DNA of 46,514 nt, taken from the NCBI GenBank assembly GCA_008933675.1, contig WBUO01000009.1:1-46514 (forward strand), given 5' to 3'. The notes beneath the pieces are model-generated. The model did not search any database, was not told the origin of the DNA, and saw nothing but the letters and a program-made list of their open reading frames with translations. This document shows, in pieces, positions 25,484 to 34,381 of this stretch. The stretch is from Dechloromonas sp. (GTDB taxonomy: Bacteria; Pseudomonadota; Gammaproteobacteria; Burkholderiales; Rhodocyclaceae). The translations under genes and the position numbers were made by a program. Position 1 is the stretch's first letter; each line of letters opens with the position of its first letter.

Positions 25484-26503
25484 ATGAACTATCGTCGCTT
25501 CGCCGTTCTTGGGGCCATGGCCGTGTCGCTGTCGGCCGGCGCCCAGGAAGTCACCTTCAAGATTGCCCACTTCCTGCCGTCGGCGGCGCCGACCCAGCAG
25601 AAGGTGCTGCAGCCGTGGTGCGAGGAGATGGGCAAGCTCTCCGCCGGCCGCATCAAATGCCAGTTCTACCCGGCCATGCAGCTGGGCGGTACGCCGGCAC
25701 AACTGGCCGAGCAGGCGCGCAACGGTATCGCCGACGTGGTGTGGACCGGCCCCGGTTATTCCGCCGGCCGTTTCCCGGCCATCGAGGCTTTCGAGCTGCC
25801 TTTCATGGTCAAGGACGCCACCTCCAGCTCGCAGGCGCTGTGGAAGTACTACCAGCAGCACGCCCAGCAGGAGTTTGCTGCCTACAAGGTGCTCGCCTTC
25901 CATACCGATGGCGGCCAGGCCGTGCATACGGCGAAGAAGGAAATCGTCGGCCTGACCGGTTTCGCCGGCAGCAAGCTGCGCACCTCGACGCGCGTCGGCG
26001 CCCGTACCCTGTCGGCGCTGGGCGGCCAGCCGGTGGCCATGCCGCCGGCCCAGGTCACCGAAGCGATTGCCAAGGGCGTCGTCGATGGCTCGCTGGGTGC
26101 CTGGGAGCTGGTCTACCCGACCAAGCTTTCCGAAGTCACCAAGTTCCACGCCCAGCCGGCACCGGGCGTCGCCTACCCGACGGCCACCGTGCTCACCGTG
26201 CTGATGAACAAGCAGAAGTACGACGGCCTGCCGGCCGACCTCAAGGCCATCGTGGACAAGACCACCGGTGAAGTCATGGTCGGCAAGTTCGGCGCGATGT
26301 TCGACGAGGTCGCTGCCGATACGAAGAAGCGCATCGCCGCCCAGGGCAACAAGATCACCACCTTCAGCGCCACCCAGGTGGAAGCCATGAAGCGCGCCAC
26401 GGCCAGCGTCGAGGACGAGTGGGCGAAGCAGGTCGGCGAAAAGGGTCTGGACGGCAAGAAGCTGATCGCCGCCGCCCGCGAATTGACCGGCACCAACAAA
26501 TAA
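25484..26503 (+). CDS. dctP: TRAP transporter substrate-binding protein (DctP)
   Basis: This 339-residue periplasmic binding protein has a signal peptide (RFAVLGAMAVSLSAGA) and the DctP pattern. An arginine near residue 167 in GFAGSKLRTSTRVGARTLSAL is the likely clamp for a substrate carboxylate. GAGGAG precedes the ATG. It opens the operon that continues through dctQ, dctM and all hpa degradation genes, and it follows the HpaR-like operators. The likely cargo is therefore an aromatic acid such as 4-hydroxyphenylacetate or homoprotocatechuate rather than a C4-dicarboxylate. That is inference from context. Confidence 0.88.
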   Translation: MNYRRFAVLGAMAVSLSAGAQEVTFKIAHFLPSAAPTQQKVLQPWCEEMGKLSAGRIKCQFYPAMQLGGTPAQLAEQARNGIADVVWTGPGYSAGRFPAIEAFELPFMVKDATSSSQALWKYYQQHAQQEFAAYKVLAFHTDGGQAVHTAKKEIVGLTGFAGSKLRTSTRVGARTLSALGGQPVAMPPAQVTEAIAKGVVDGSLGAWELVYPTKLSEVTKFHAQPAPGVAYPTATVLTVLMNKQKYDGLPADLKAIVDKTTGEVMVGKFGAMFDEVAADTKKRIAAQGNKITTFSATQVEAMKRATASVEDEWAKQVGEKGLDGKKLIAAARELTGTNK

Positions 26504-26528
26504 ACGCCGGCAGCCAAGGAGAACAGGC

Positions 26529-27071
26529 ATGCAAGATCCGATGGGCATTCCCCATGAACTGGTGGAGCACGACAAGGTCGAGCACTACCTGATCATGGCC
26601 GGCAAGGCGATGGCGGTTTCCGGCGGCATGCTGTTCGTCGCCCTGATCGCCATGTCGCTGGTTTCGATTGTCGGCCGCAAGCTGGGCTTCGGCTCGGTCA
26701 ATGGCGACATCGAGCTGATGCAGGCCGGCACGGCGGTGGCGGCCACCGCCTTCCTGCCGTACTGCACGCTGCTCGGCGAGCACATCAAGGTGGATTTCTT
26801 CACCGAAAACATGCGCGACTCGCTGAAGCACGTGATCGACGGCGTGGCCGAGCTGATCCTCGGTTGCGTCGCCGTTCTCCTCGTCTGGCGGACGGCCTTG
26901 TCGACCATCGCCACCTACGAGTCGGAAGAAGTGACGACGCTGGTCTCGCTGCCGCTGTGGATTCCCACCGCCCTGCTGATTCCCGGCATCGCCCTGATGG
27001 CCGTCTGCGCCTTCTACCGCGCCTACGCCTCGTTCCATCCCGCCAAGACTGTTCCGGAGCTGAAAGCATGA
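26529..27071 (+). CDS. dctQ: TRAP transporter small membrane subunit (DctQ)
   Basis: This 180-residue protein has four predicted membrane helices and the DctQ-type central segment AFLPYCTLLGEHIKVDFFTE. It joins DctM in the inner membrane to form the sodium-driven carrier. The stop overlaps the dctM start by 4 bp. Confidence 0.87.
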   Translation: MQDPMGIPHELVEHDKVEHYLIMAGKAMAVSGGMLFVALIAMSLVSIVGRKLGFGSVNGDIELMQAGTAVAATAFLPYCTLLGEHIKVDFFTENMRDSLKHVIDGVAELILGCVAVLLVWRTALSTIATYESEEVTTLVSLPLWIPTALLIPGIALMAVCAFYRAYASFHPAKTVPELKA

Positions 27072-28396
27072 GCGGCATCACCATTGGTCTGGTCGGCCTC
27101 GGCGCGCTGATGTCGATGCTTCTGGTGCGCATGCACATCGCCATCGCCATGTTCATCACCGGCGCCGGCATCTACCTGGTGATGAACCAGGGCGAAACGG
27201 CTGCCCTGCTGTACACGCTGAACAATCTGGTCTATGCCCGGGTGTCCAATTACGATCTGGCGGTCATCCCGCTGTTCATCCTGATGGGCCAGTTCGCCAC
27301 CCACGGCGGCCTGTCGAAGGCGCTGTTCAAGGCCGCCAGCACGCTGATCGGCCACTGGCGCGGCGGCCTGGCCATGGCGGCTACCGCTGCCTGTGCCGCC
27401 TTCGGCGCCATCTGCGGTTCGTCGCTGGCCACCGCCGCCACCATGGGCCGTGTCGCGCTGCCGGAACTGAAGAGCCACGGCTACTCCGGCAAGCTGTCGA
27501 CGGCCACGCTGGCCGCTTCCGGCACGCTCGGCATCATGATCCCGCCGTCGGTGCCGCTGGTCATCTACGCCGTGCTGACCCAGGAATCGATCGGCAAGCT
27601 CTTCGTCGCCGCCGTCATCCCCGGCATCATCGCCGCCCTCGGCTACATGCTGGTCATCGCCATCGCCGTCCGCCGCGACCCCTCCGCCGGCCCGGCGGCC
27701 GAGAAGGTGCCGTTCGCCGAGATGCTCAAGGCGCAGATCAACATCATCCCCGTGCTCTGCGTCTTCCTCGTCGTCATCGTCGGCATCTACGGCGGCTGGG
27801 CCAACCCGACCGAGGCCGCCTCGATCGGCGCCGCCTGCTGCGGCATCATCGCGGCCGTCTCCGGCGGCATGCGCTTCAAGGATTTCCTGGAAAGCGTCTA
27901 CGGTACGGCGCACGCCACCGGCATGATCTTCATGGTGCTGATCGGCGCCGACCTGCTCAACTCCAGCCTGGCCCTGTCGCAAATGCCGGCCGAGCTGGCG
28001 ACCTGGGTGCAGCAGAGCGGCCTGCCGGCCCTGCTGGTGCTGACGGCGATCATCGTCATCTACCTGGTGCTCGGCTGCGTCATGGATTCGCTGGCGATGA
28101 TCCTGCTGACCATCCCCATCTTCTATCCGATGATCATGGGCCTTGATTTCTTCGGCATGTCGGTCGAGGACAAGTCGATCTGGTTCGGTATCCTCGCCCT
28201 GATGGTCGTCGAAATCGGTCTGGTGACGCCGCCGATGGGCATGAACCTCTATGTGGTGAACAAGCAGGCGAAGGAAGTGCCGATGCGGGAGACCATCGCC
28301 GGTGTACTGCCTTTCCTGGCGTCCGACCTGATTCGCATCGTCGCCCTCGTCTTTTTCCCCGTCATGTGCCTCGGTCTGGTGCACTGGCTGGGCTGA
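27068..28396 (+). CDS. dctM: TRAP transporter large membrane subunit (DctM)
   Basis: This 442-residue protein is strongly hydrophobic, with about twelve helices and family motifs PLFILMGQFATHGG, GTLGIMIPPSVPLVIYAVLT and VEIGLVTPPMGMNLYVV. It is the ion-coupled carrier subunit of the TRAP system. The ATG at 27068 overlaps the dctQ stop. The hpaG1 gene starts 15 bp after its stop, so transport and degradation share a transcript. Confidence 0.9.
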   Translation: MSGITIGLVGLGALMSMLLVRMHIAIAMFITGAGIYLVMNQGETAALLYTLNNLVYARVSNYDLAVIPLFILMGQFATHGGLSKALFKAASTLIGHWRGGLAMAATAACAAFGAICGSSLATAATMGRVALPELKSHGYSGKLSTATLAASGTLGIMIPPSVPLVIYAVLTQESIGKLFVAAVIPGIIAALGYMLVIAIAVRRDPSAGPAAEKVPFAEMLKAQINIIPVLCVFLVVIVGIYGGWANPTEAASIGAACCGIIAAVSGGMRFKDFLESVYGTAHATGMIFMVLIGADLLNSSLALSQMPAELATWVQQSGLPALLVLTAIIVIYLVLGCVMDSLAMILLTIPIFYPMIMGLDFFGMSVEDKSIWFGILALMVVEIGLVTPPMGMNLYVVNKQAKEVPMRETIAGVLPFLASDLIRIVALVFFPVMCLGLVHWLG

Positions 28397-28411
28397 TTGG
28401 AGTTTGCAAGC

Positions 28412-29053
28412 ATGATCAAACAACACGTCGCCGGCACCGTTTACGGCGTCATCCTCAACGACAGCGTCTCGCTGCAGCGGATCGGATCGCTCGACGAGGC
28501 ACCGTACAAGGGCGCGCCGAAAGCGCCGGTGCTCTACCTCAAGCCGGCCAACACCCGGGTCGCCTGCGGTGCACAGGTCAGCCTGCCGGCGGGTGCCGAC
28601 AGCGTTGAAGTCGCCGCCACCGTCGGCCTGGTCATCGGCACGGCGGCCGGCCGCCTGACGCCGGCCAATGCCCTGCAAGCCGTCGCCGGCCTGGTGCTCG
28701 CCGCCGATCTCAGCCTGCCGCATGCCAGCTACTACCGCCCGGCCATCCGTGAGAAATGCTTCGACGGTTCGCTGCCGATCTCGTCGGTCAAGCCGCGGGT
28801 TGACCTGGCCGGCCTGACGCTGACGACCGAGATCGACGGCCAGGTGGTCGACAGCCGCTCGTTGAGCGAGCTGATCCGTTCGCCGGCCCAACTGCTGGCC
28901 GACGTCAGCGAATGGATGACCCTGAGCCAGGGCGACGTCCTGCTCGTCGGTGTCCGCTACATGGCGCCGCAGGCCAAGGCCGGCAGCACGGTGCGCATAA
29001 GTGCCGACGGTCTCGGCAGTCTCAACTTCACCATCGCAGGGGCACAAGCATGA
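28412..29053 (+). CDS. hpaG1: HpaG1, 2-oxohept-3-enedioate isomerase/decarboxylase subunit
   Basis: This 213-residue protein of the FAH fold corresponds to the N-terminal half of enterobacterial HpaG (VYGVILNDSVSLQRIG, AVALIVG-like ATVGLVIGTAAG, HASYYRPAIREKCFDGSLPI). With HpaG2 it converts 5-carboxymethyl-2-oxohex-3-enedioate into 2-oxohept-3-enedioate by decarboxylation and isomerisation. In Escherichia coli the two halves are fused; here they are separate genes overlapping by 4 bp (ATGA). The ATG at 28412 is chosen over an in-frame TTG 15 bp upstream. Confidence 0.9.
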   Translation: MIKQHVAGTVYGVILNDSVSLQRIGSLDEAPYKGAPKAPVLYLKPANTRVACGAQVSLPAGADSVEVAATVGLVIGTAAGRLTPANALQAVAGLVLAADLSLPHASYYRPAIREKCFDGSLPISSVKPRVDLAGLTLTTEIDGQVVDSRSLSELIRSPAQLLADVSEWMTLSQGDVLLVGVRYMAPQAKAGSTVRISADGLGSLNFTIAGAQA

Positions 29054-29808
29054 AGCGTGGTCGCATCGCCTACAACGGCGCCGTTCATCAGGTCACCGAG
29101 GCCAATGGCCGCGTGCGCCTGGCCGACGGCCGCCTGCTCGCGGAAGGGCAGTTCCAGTGGCTGCCGCCGGTCGAAGTCGGCACCGTCTTCGCCCTCGGCC
29201 TCAACTATGCCGACCACGCCAGGGAATTGGCCTTCAAGGCGCCGGAAGTGCCGCTGGTCTTCCTCAAGGGGCCGAACGCCATCACCGGTCACAAGGCGCA
29301 GACGCGCCGCCCGGCCGATGCCACCTACATGCACTACGAGTGCGAGCTGGCCGTCGTCATCGGCAAGACCGGCAAGAACGTGACGAAGGCCGAGGCGATG
29401 GACATGGTCGCCGGCTACACCGTGGCCAACGACTACGCCATCCGCGACTACCTGGAGAACTATTACCGGCCGAACCTGCGCGTCAAGAACCGCGACGCCT
29501 GCACGCCGCTCGGCCCCTGGCTGGTCGATGCCGCCGACGTGGCGAACCCGATGGCACTGAAGCTGACGACGCGGGTCAACGGCCAGACGACGCAGCAAGG
29601 CACGACCGCCGACATGATCTTCGACATCCCGACGCTGATCGAATACCTGTCGTCCTTCATGACCCTGAACCCCGGCGACGTGATCCTGACCGGCACGCCG
29701 GAAGGCCTGGCCGACGTCAAGCCGGGCGATGTCATCGAAACCGAAGTCGAGGGTGTGTGCTGCCTGATCAACACCATCGTCGACGACGCCACCTATTTCG
29801 CCAACTGA
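29050..29808 (+). CDS. hpaG2: HpaG2, 5-oxopent-3-ene-1,2,5-tricarboxylate decarboxylase subunit
   Basis: This 252-residue FAH-fold protein is the counterpart of the C-terminal half of HpaG. It has the metal-binding segment HYECELAVVIGKTGKNV and the conserved AGYTVANDYAIRDYLENYY and GDVILTGTPEGLADVKPGDV (each family-typical). It acts together with HpaG1. It is the second of the coupled pair and is followed 22 bp later by hpaE. Confidence 0.92.
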   Translation: MKRGRIAYNGAVHQVTEANGRVRLADGRLLAEGQFQWLPPVEVGTVFALGLNYADHARELAFKAPEVPLVFLKGPNAITGHKAQTRRPADATYMHYECELAVVIGKTGKNVTKAEAMDMVAGYTVANDYAIRDYLENYYRPNLRVKNRDACTPLGPWLVDAADVANPMALKLTTRVNGQTTQQGTTADMIFDIPTLIEYLSSFMTLNPGDVILTGTPEGLADVKPGDVIETEVEGVCCLINTIVDDATYFAN

Positions 29809-29830
29809 AGACCCCAAGAGCGAGGACAGC

Positions 29831-31285
29831 ATGATCAAGCACATCATCAACGGCCGGCAGGTCGAGAGCCGTGAAACCTTCCAGACCGTCAATCCGGCGA
29901 CCGGCGAAGTCATCGCCGAGGTCGCCAGCGGCGGCGAGGCCGAGGTCAATGCGGCGGTGGCCGCCGCCAAGGCCGCCTTCCCCGGCTGGGCGGCGACGCC
30001 GGTCAAGGAGCGCGCCCGCCTGGTGCGCCGGCTGGGCGAACTGATCGCCGCCAATGTCGAACCGATTGCCGACATGGAAACCGCCGACACCGGCCAGGTC
30101 ACCAACCAGACCAAGCGCGTGCTGGTGCCGCGCGCCTCGGACAACTTCAACTACTTCGCCGAGCTGATCCAGCACATGCACGGCGAAACCTACGACTCCG
30201 ACACCGGCCACCTGAACTACACGCTGTGGCAGCCAGTCGGCGTCTGCGCGCTGATCTCGCCGTGGAACGTGCCGTTCATGACCGCCACCTGGAAGACCGC
30301 GCCCTGCCTGGCCTTCGGCAACACCGCCGTGATGAAGATGTCCGAGCTGTCGCCGCTGACCGCCAACCGCCTGGGCGAACTGGCGCTGGAAGCCGGCATC
30401 CCGCCGGGCGTCTTCAACGTCGTCCAGGGCTTCGGCAACACTGCCGGCGAGCCGCTGGTCTCGCACCCGGACGTCCGCTCCATTTCCTTCACCGGCTCGA
30501 CCGCCACCGGCAACCGCATCGTCAAGTCGGCCGGCCTGAAGAAGTTCTCGATGGAACTGGGCGGCAAGTCGCCCTTCATCATCTTCGACGACGCGGATTA
30601 CGAGCGGGCGCTCGATGCCGCCATCTTCATGATCTTCTCGAACAACGGCGAGCGCTGCACGGCCGGTTCGCGGATCATCGTTCAGGAAGGCATCTACGAC
30701 CGCTTCGTCGCCGATTTCGCGTTGCGCGCCTCGCGCCTGACCGTCGGCGACCCGATGGACCCGAACACCGTGATCGGCCCGATGATCTCCAGGGGCCACC
30801 AGGAGAAGGTCAATTACTACATCGAACTCGGCAAGCAGGAAGGCGCCAAGGTCGTCTTCGGCGGCGGCACGCCGGTGGTGGCCGACAGGTTCAGGAACGG
30901 CTTCTGGGTCCAGCCCACCGTCTTCGCCGACGTCGACAACAGCATGCGCATCGCCCAGGAAGAAATCTTCGGCCCGGTGCCCTGCATCATCCGCTTCAAG
31001 ACCGAAGAGGACGCCGTGCGCATTGCCAACGACACCATCTACGGCCTGTCGTCCTACCTGTGGACCAACAACACCGGCCGCGCCATCCGCCTGGCCAAGG
31101 CCATCGAATCCGGCATGACCTTCGTCAACAGCCAGAACGTCCGCGACCTGCGCCAGCCCTTCGGCGGCTCCAAGGCCTCCGGCACCGGCCGCGAAGGCAA
31201 CCACTACAGCTACGAAGTGTTCTGCGAAGCCAAGAACATCGCGGTTTCGTACGGCAGCCATCACATCCCGCGCTGGGGCGTGTAA
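29831..31285 (+). CDS. hpaE: HpaE, 5-carboxymethyl-2-hydroxymuconate semialdehyde dehydrogenase
   Basis: This 484-residue aldehyde dehydrogenase has LISPWNVPFM, glutamate motif FSMELGGKSP, catalytic NNGERCTAGSR and C-terminal LRQPFGGSKASGTGREGNHY. Together with its position between hpaG2 and hpaD, this identifies HpaE. It oxidises the semialdehyde produced by ring cleavage of homoprotocatechuate, using NAD. GCGAGGACAGC precedes the ATG. Confidence 0.92.
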   Translation: MIKHIINGRQVESRETFQTVNPATGEVIAEVASGGEAEVNAAVAAAKAAFPGWAATPVKERARLVRRLGELIAANVEPIADMETADTGQVTNQTKRVLVPRASDNFNYFAELIQHMHGETYDSDTGHLNYTLWQPVGVCALISPWNVPFMTATWKTAPCLAFGNTAVMKMSELSPLTANRLGELALEAGIPPGVFNVVQGFGNTAGEPLVSHPDVRSISFTGSTATGNRIVKSAGLKKFSMELGGKSPFIIFDDADYERALDAAIFMIFSNNGERCTAGSRIIVQEGIYDRFVADFALRASRLTVGDPMDPNTVIGPMISRGHQEKVNYYIELGKQEGAKVVFGGGTPVVADRFRNGFWVQPTVFADVDNSMRIAQEEIFGPVPCIIRFKTEEDAVRIANDTIYGLSSYLWTNNTGRAIRLAKAIESGMTFVNSQNVRDLRQPFGGSKASGTGREGNHYSYEVFCEAKNIAVSYGSHHIPRWGV

Positions 31286-31309
31286 CAAGACCCGAAGGAG
31301 AACAGCACC

Positions 31310-32158
31310 ATGGGCAAACTCGCACTCGCCGCCAAGATCACCCACGTTCCGTCGATGTATCTGTCCGAGCAGGACGGGCCGCACAAGGGCTGCCGCCAGG
31401 CGGCCATCGACGGCCACAAGGAGATCGCCCGCCGCATGCGCGAAGCCGGCGTCGATACCGTCGTCGTCTTCGACACGCACTGGCTGGTCAACTCCGGCTA
31501 CCACATCAACTGCGCGCCGTCGTGGGAGGGTATCTACACCTCCAACGAACTGCCGCACTTCATCAAGAACCTGCCATTCTCCTACGTCGGCAACCCGCAA
31601 CTGGGCAGGCTGATCGCCGACACGGCCACCGCCGCCGGCGTGCATACCCGCGCCCATGACGCGACCAGCCTGGCGCCGGAATACGGCACCCTGGTGCCGA
31701 TGCGCTACATGAACCCGGACAAGCAGTTCAAGGTCGTCTCGGTGTCGGCGCTGTGCACGGTGCACAACCTGGCCGATTCCATCGTCCTCGGCCAGGCCGT
31801 GCGCCAGGCCATCGAGGAACAGTACGACGGCACCGTCGCCGTGCTGGCTTCCGGCTCGCTGTCGCACCGCTTCGCCCAGAACGGCGTCTCCGAGCAGTTC
31901 CTGCACAAGGTCTGGGACCCCTTCCTGGAAACCGTCGATCACCACGTCGTCGAGCTGTGGAAGAACGGCGACTGGCAGACCTTCTGCGGCATGCTGCCCG
32001 AGTACGCGGTCAAGTGTCACGGCGAGGGCATGATGCACGACACGGCGATGCTGATGGGCGTGCTCGGCGGCGCGCAATACACCGGCAAGGCGGAAGTCGT
32101 CACGCCGTACTTCGGCTCCTCCGGCACTGGCCAGATCAACGTCGTCTTTCCCCTCTAA
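31310..32158 (+). CDS. hpaD: HpaD, homoprotocatechuate 2,3-dioxygenase (copy 1)
   Basis: This 282-residue class III (LigB-type) extradiol dioxygenase shows the iron ligands in KITHVPSMY (His) and DTHWLVN (His), and the conserved GEGMMHDT segment. The catalytic histidine lies in ASGSLSHRF. MGKLALAAKITHVPSMYLSE is nearly the enterobacterial HpaD start. It cleaves 3,4-dihydroxyphenylacetate next to the hydroxyls. A second, divergent copy follows 68 bp later. Confidence 0.92.
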   Translation: MGKLALAAKITHVPSMYLSEQDGPHKGCRQAAIDGHKEIARRMREAGVDTVVVFDTHWLVNSGYHINCAPSWEGIYTSNELPHFIKNLPFSYVGNPQLGRLIADTATAAGVHTRAHDATSLAPEYGTLVPMRYMNPDKQFKVVSVSALCTVHNLADSIVLGQAVRQAIEEQYDGTVAVLASGSLSHRFAQNGVSEQFLHKVWDPFLETVDHHVVELWKNGDWQTFCGMLPEYAVKCHGEGMMHDTAMLMGVLGGAQYTGKAEVVTPYFGSSGTGQINVVFPL

Positions 32159-32226
32159 AAGAGCGCAAAGCCAGCCTTCACCCCCAACCGTGAAAACCGA
32201 TCCATACCATCAAGGGAGACAGCAAC

Positions 32227-33123
32227 ATGGGTGAAATCCTCATGGCCATCAAGTGCACGCACGTGCCGTCGATGCTCATTTCCGAACAGCCGGGCCCGGC
32301 CCACGGCTGCCGTCAGGCGGCCATCGACGCCGAACGCGAACTGGGCCGCCGTGCCGTCGAACTCGGCGTCGATACCTTCATCGTCTTCGACACGCACTGG
32401 CTGGTGAATGCCGGCTATCACATCAACAACAACGCGGTGCACAAGGGTAATTACACCAGCCACGAGTTCCCGCACTTCATCCAGGACCTGCCCTACGAGT
32501 TCCCCGGCAACCCGGAACTCGGCGACCTGATTGCCGAGGAAGCCACGGCCATGGGCGTCAAGACGCGCGCCCACCGCGTGCCGTCGCTCGATCTCGAATA
32601 CGGCACCATCCTGCCGATGCGCTACATGAACCCGGAAGGCAGGATCAAGGTTGTTTCGATCGCCGGCTGGAGCACCTTCGGCTCGCTGGAAGAGTCGCGC
32701 ATCCTCGGCGAGGCGGTGGCCAAGGCCGTGGCGCGCAGCAACTGCAAGGTGGCCATCGTCGCCTCCGGTTCGATGTCGCACCAGATCTGGGAGAACCGTC
32801 TGGTCGAGCAGGGCTTCAACACCATCAGCCGCGAATTCAACAAGCAGGTCGACCTGCGCGCGCTGCAGCTGTGGGAAGAAGGCCAGTGGGAAACCTTCCT
32901 GCGCATGCTGCCCGAGTACGCGCAATACTGCACCGGCGAAGGCAAGATGCACGACACGGCGATGCTGTTCGGCGCGCTCGGCTGGGACAAGTTCGAAGGC
33001 AAGGCGGAGATCGTCTGCCCGTACTTCGAAAGCTCCGGCACCGGCCAGGTCGTCGTCAGCCTGCCGGTGGCCGGCATCCCGCTGGCCAGCCGCGGCATCG
33101 GCGCCGAAATGCCGGTTTCCTGA
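32227..33123 (+). CDS. HpaD-like extradiol dioxygenase (copy 2)
   Basis: This 298-residue paralogue of the preceding gene keeps every active-site motif (KCTHVPSM, DTHWLVNAGYH, ASGSMSHQI, GEGKMHDTAML). It differs widely elsewhere and carries a 16-residue C-terminal extension past the family SSGTGQV end. AAGGGAGACAGCA precedes the ATG. Both copies look intact, so either they form a heteromer or they have different catechol substrates. It is more like canonical HpaD in the LGWDKFEGKAE region, whereas copy 1 is more like it at the N terminus. Which of the two is the main homoprotocatechuate dioxygenase is not decidable by eye. Confidence 0.9.
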   Translation: MGEILMAIKCTHVPSMLISEQPGPAHGCRQAAIDAERELGRRAVELGVDTFIVFDTHWLVNAGYHINNNAVHKGNYTSHEFPHFIQDLPYEFPGNPELGDLIAEEATAMGVKTRAHRVPSLDLEYGTILPMRYMNPEGRIKVVSIAGWSTFGSLEESRILGEAVAKAVARSNCKVAIVASGSMSHQIWENRLVEQGFNTISREFNKQVDLRALQLWEEGQWETFLRMLPEYAQYCTGEGKMHDTAMLFGALGWDKFEGKAEIVCPYFESSGTGQVVVSLPVAGIPLASRGIGAEMPVS

Positions 33124-33150
33124 ACCAGACGTCACGCCAAGGAGCGCGGA

Positions 33151-33543
33151 ATGCCCCACCTGATCTTTGAAATCACCGACAACCTGGACACGCCGGAAAG
33201 CGACGTGCCGGGCCTGTTGAAGAAGGCCAACCAGGTCCTGATCGACCAGGGCGGGGTGTTCCCGACCGGCGGCATCCGCTCCCGCGCCATCTGGCTGCGC
33301 GACTACTGCGTCGCCGACGGCGTCGCCGACGATGCTTTCGTCCATGTCACGCTGAAGATCGGCGCCGGCCGCTCGGACGAGGCGAAGAAGAAGACCGGCG
33401 ACGAACTGTTCGCGATGATCTGCCAGCACTTCGCCGCCATCTACCAGAAACGCACGCTGGCGCTGTCGATGGAAATCGTCGAGTTCAGCGAGGCCGGCAC
33501 CTGGAAGCAGAACAACATCCACGCCCGTTACAAGAAGAATTGA
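33151..33543 (+). CDS. hpaF: HpaF, 5-carboxymethyl-2-hydroxymuconate delta-isomerase
   Basis: This 130-residue member of the tautomerase superfamily has proline directly after the initiator methionine (MPHLIFEITDNL), the catalytic N-terminal base after processing. LRDYCVADGVADDAFVHVTL and the ARYKKN end are family-typical. It isomerises 5-carboxymethyl-2-hydroxymuconate to the 2-oxo form used by HpaG. AAGGAGCGCGGA precedes the ATG. Confidence 0.92.
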   Translation: MPHLIFEITDNLDTPESDVPGLLKKANQVLIDQGGVFPTGGIRSRAIWLRDYCVADGVADDAFVHVTLKIGAGRSDEAKKKTGDELFAMICQHFAAIYQKRTLALSMEIVEFSEAGTWKQNNIHARYKKN

Positions 33544-33565
33544 CCCCCACCAAGAGGAAAGAGAA

Positions 33566-34369
33566 ATGCTCAACCCAGACATCATCCAGGCCGCCGCCCA
33601 GCGCCTGCACGCTGCCGAGAAGGCCCGCCAGGCGGTGCGCCAGATTTCGCTGGACCACCCCGAGATCACCATCGAGGACGCCTACGCCATCCAGAAGGCC
33701 TGGGTGCAGATGAAGCTGGCCGAAGGCCAGAAGATCGTCGGCCACAAGATCGGCCTGACCTCGCGCGCCATGCAGCAGTCGTCGCAGATCAACGAGCCGG
33801 ATTTCGGCACGCTGCTCGACGAGATGGTCTACAAGGACGCCGCCGACATTCCCTGCGCGCGCTTCATCGATCCGATGGTCGAGGTCGAGCTGGCCTTCAT
33901 CCTCAAGGACCGCCTGGAAGGCCCGGACGTCACCATCTTCGACGTGCTCAGCGCCACCGACTACGTCGTGCCGGCCGTCGAGATCATCGATGCCCGCTGC
34001 CACCGCATCGACCCGGAAAGCAAGCGGCCGCGCAAGGTCATGGACACCATTTCGGACAACGCCGCCAACGTCGGCATCATCCTCGGTGGCCGCCCGATCA
34101 AGCCGCTGGACGTCGATCTGCGCTGGGTCGCCGCGCTGCTCTACAAGAACGGCGTGATCGAGGAAACGGGCGTCGCCGCCGGTGTGCTGAACCATCCGGC
34201 CAACGGCATCTCCTGGCTGGCCAAGAAGTTCGCCCCGCACGGCGTGGCGCTGGAACCGGGGCAGATCATCCTGGCCGGCTCCTTCACACGGCCGGTCAAG
34301 GTGGCGCCGGGCGACACCATCCACGTCGATTACGGCCCGCTCGGCAACATCAGCGCCCGGTTCGTTTAA
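33566..34369 (+). CDS. hpaH: HpaH, 2-oxohept-4-ene-1,7-dioate hydratase
   Basis: This 267-residue hydratase of the FAH/MhpD type shows [32 protein letters not shown] and [11 protein letters not shown], matching HpaH in length and sequence. It adds water to the oxoheptenedioate to give 4-hydroxy-2-oxoheptanedioate. It lies 22 bp after hpaF and 12 bp before hpaI. Confidence 0.93.
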   Translation: MLNPDIIQAAAQRLHAAEKARQAVRQISLDHPEITIEDAYAIQKAWVQMKLAEGQKIVGHKIGLTSRAMQQSSQINEPDFGTLLDEMVYKDAADIPCARFIDPMVEVELAFILKDRLEGPDVTIFDVLSATDYVVPAVEIIDARCHRIDPESKRPRKVMDTISDNAANVGIILGGRPIKPLDVDLRWVAALLYKNGVIEETGVAAGVLNHPANGISWLAKKFAPHGVALEPGQIILAGSFTRPVKVAPGDTIHVDYGPLGNISARFV

Positions 34370-34381
34370 AGGACACGCATC

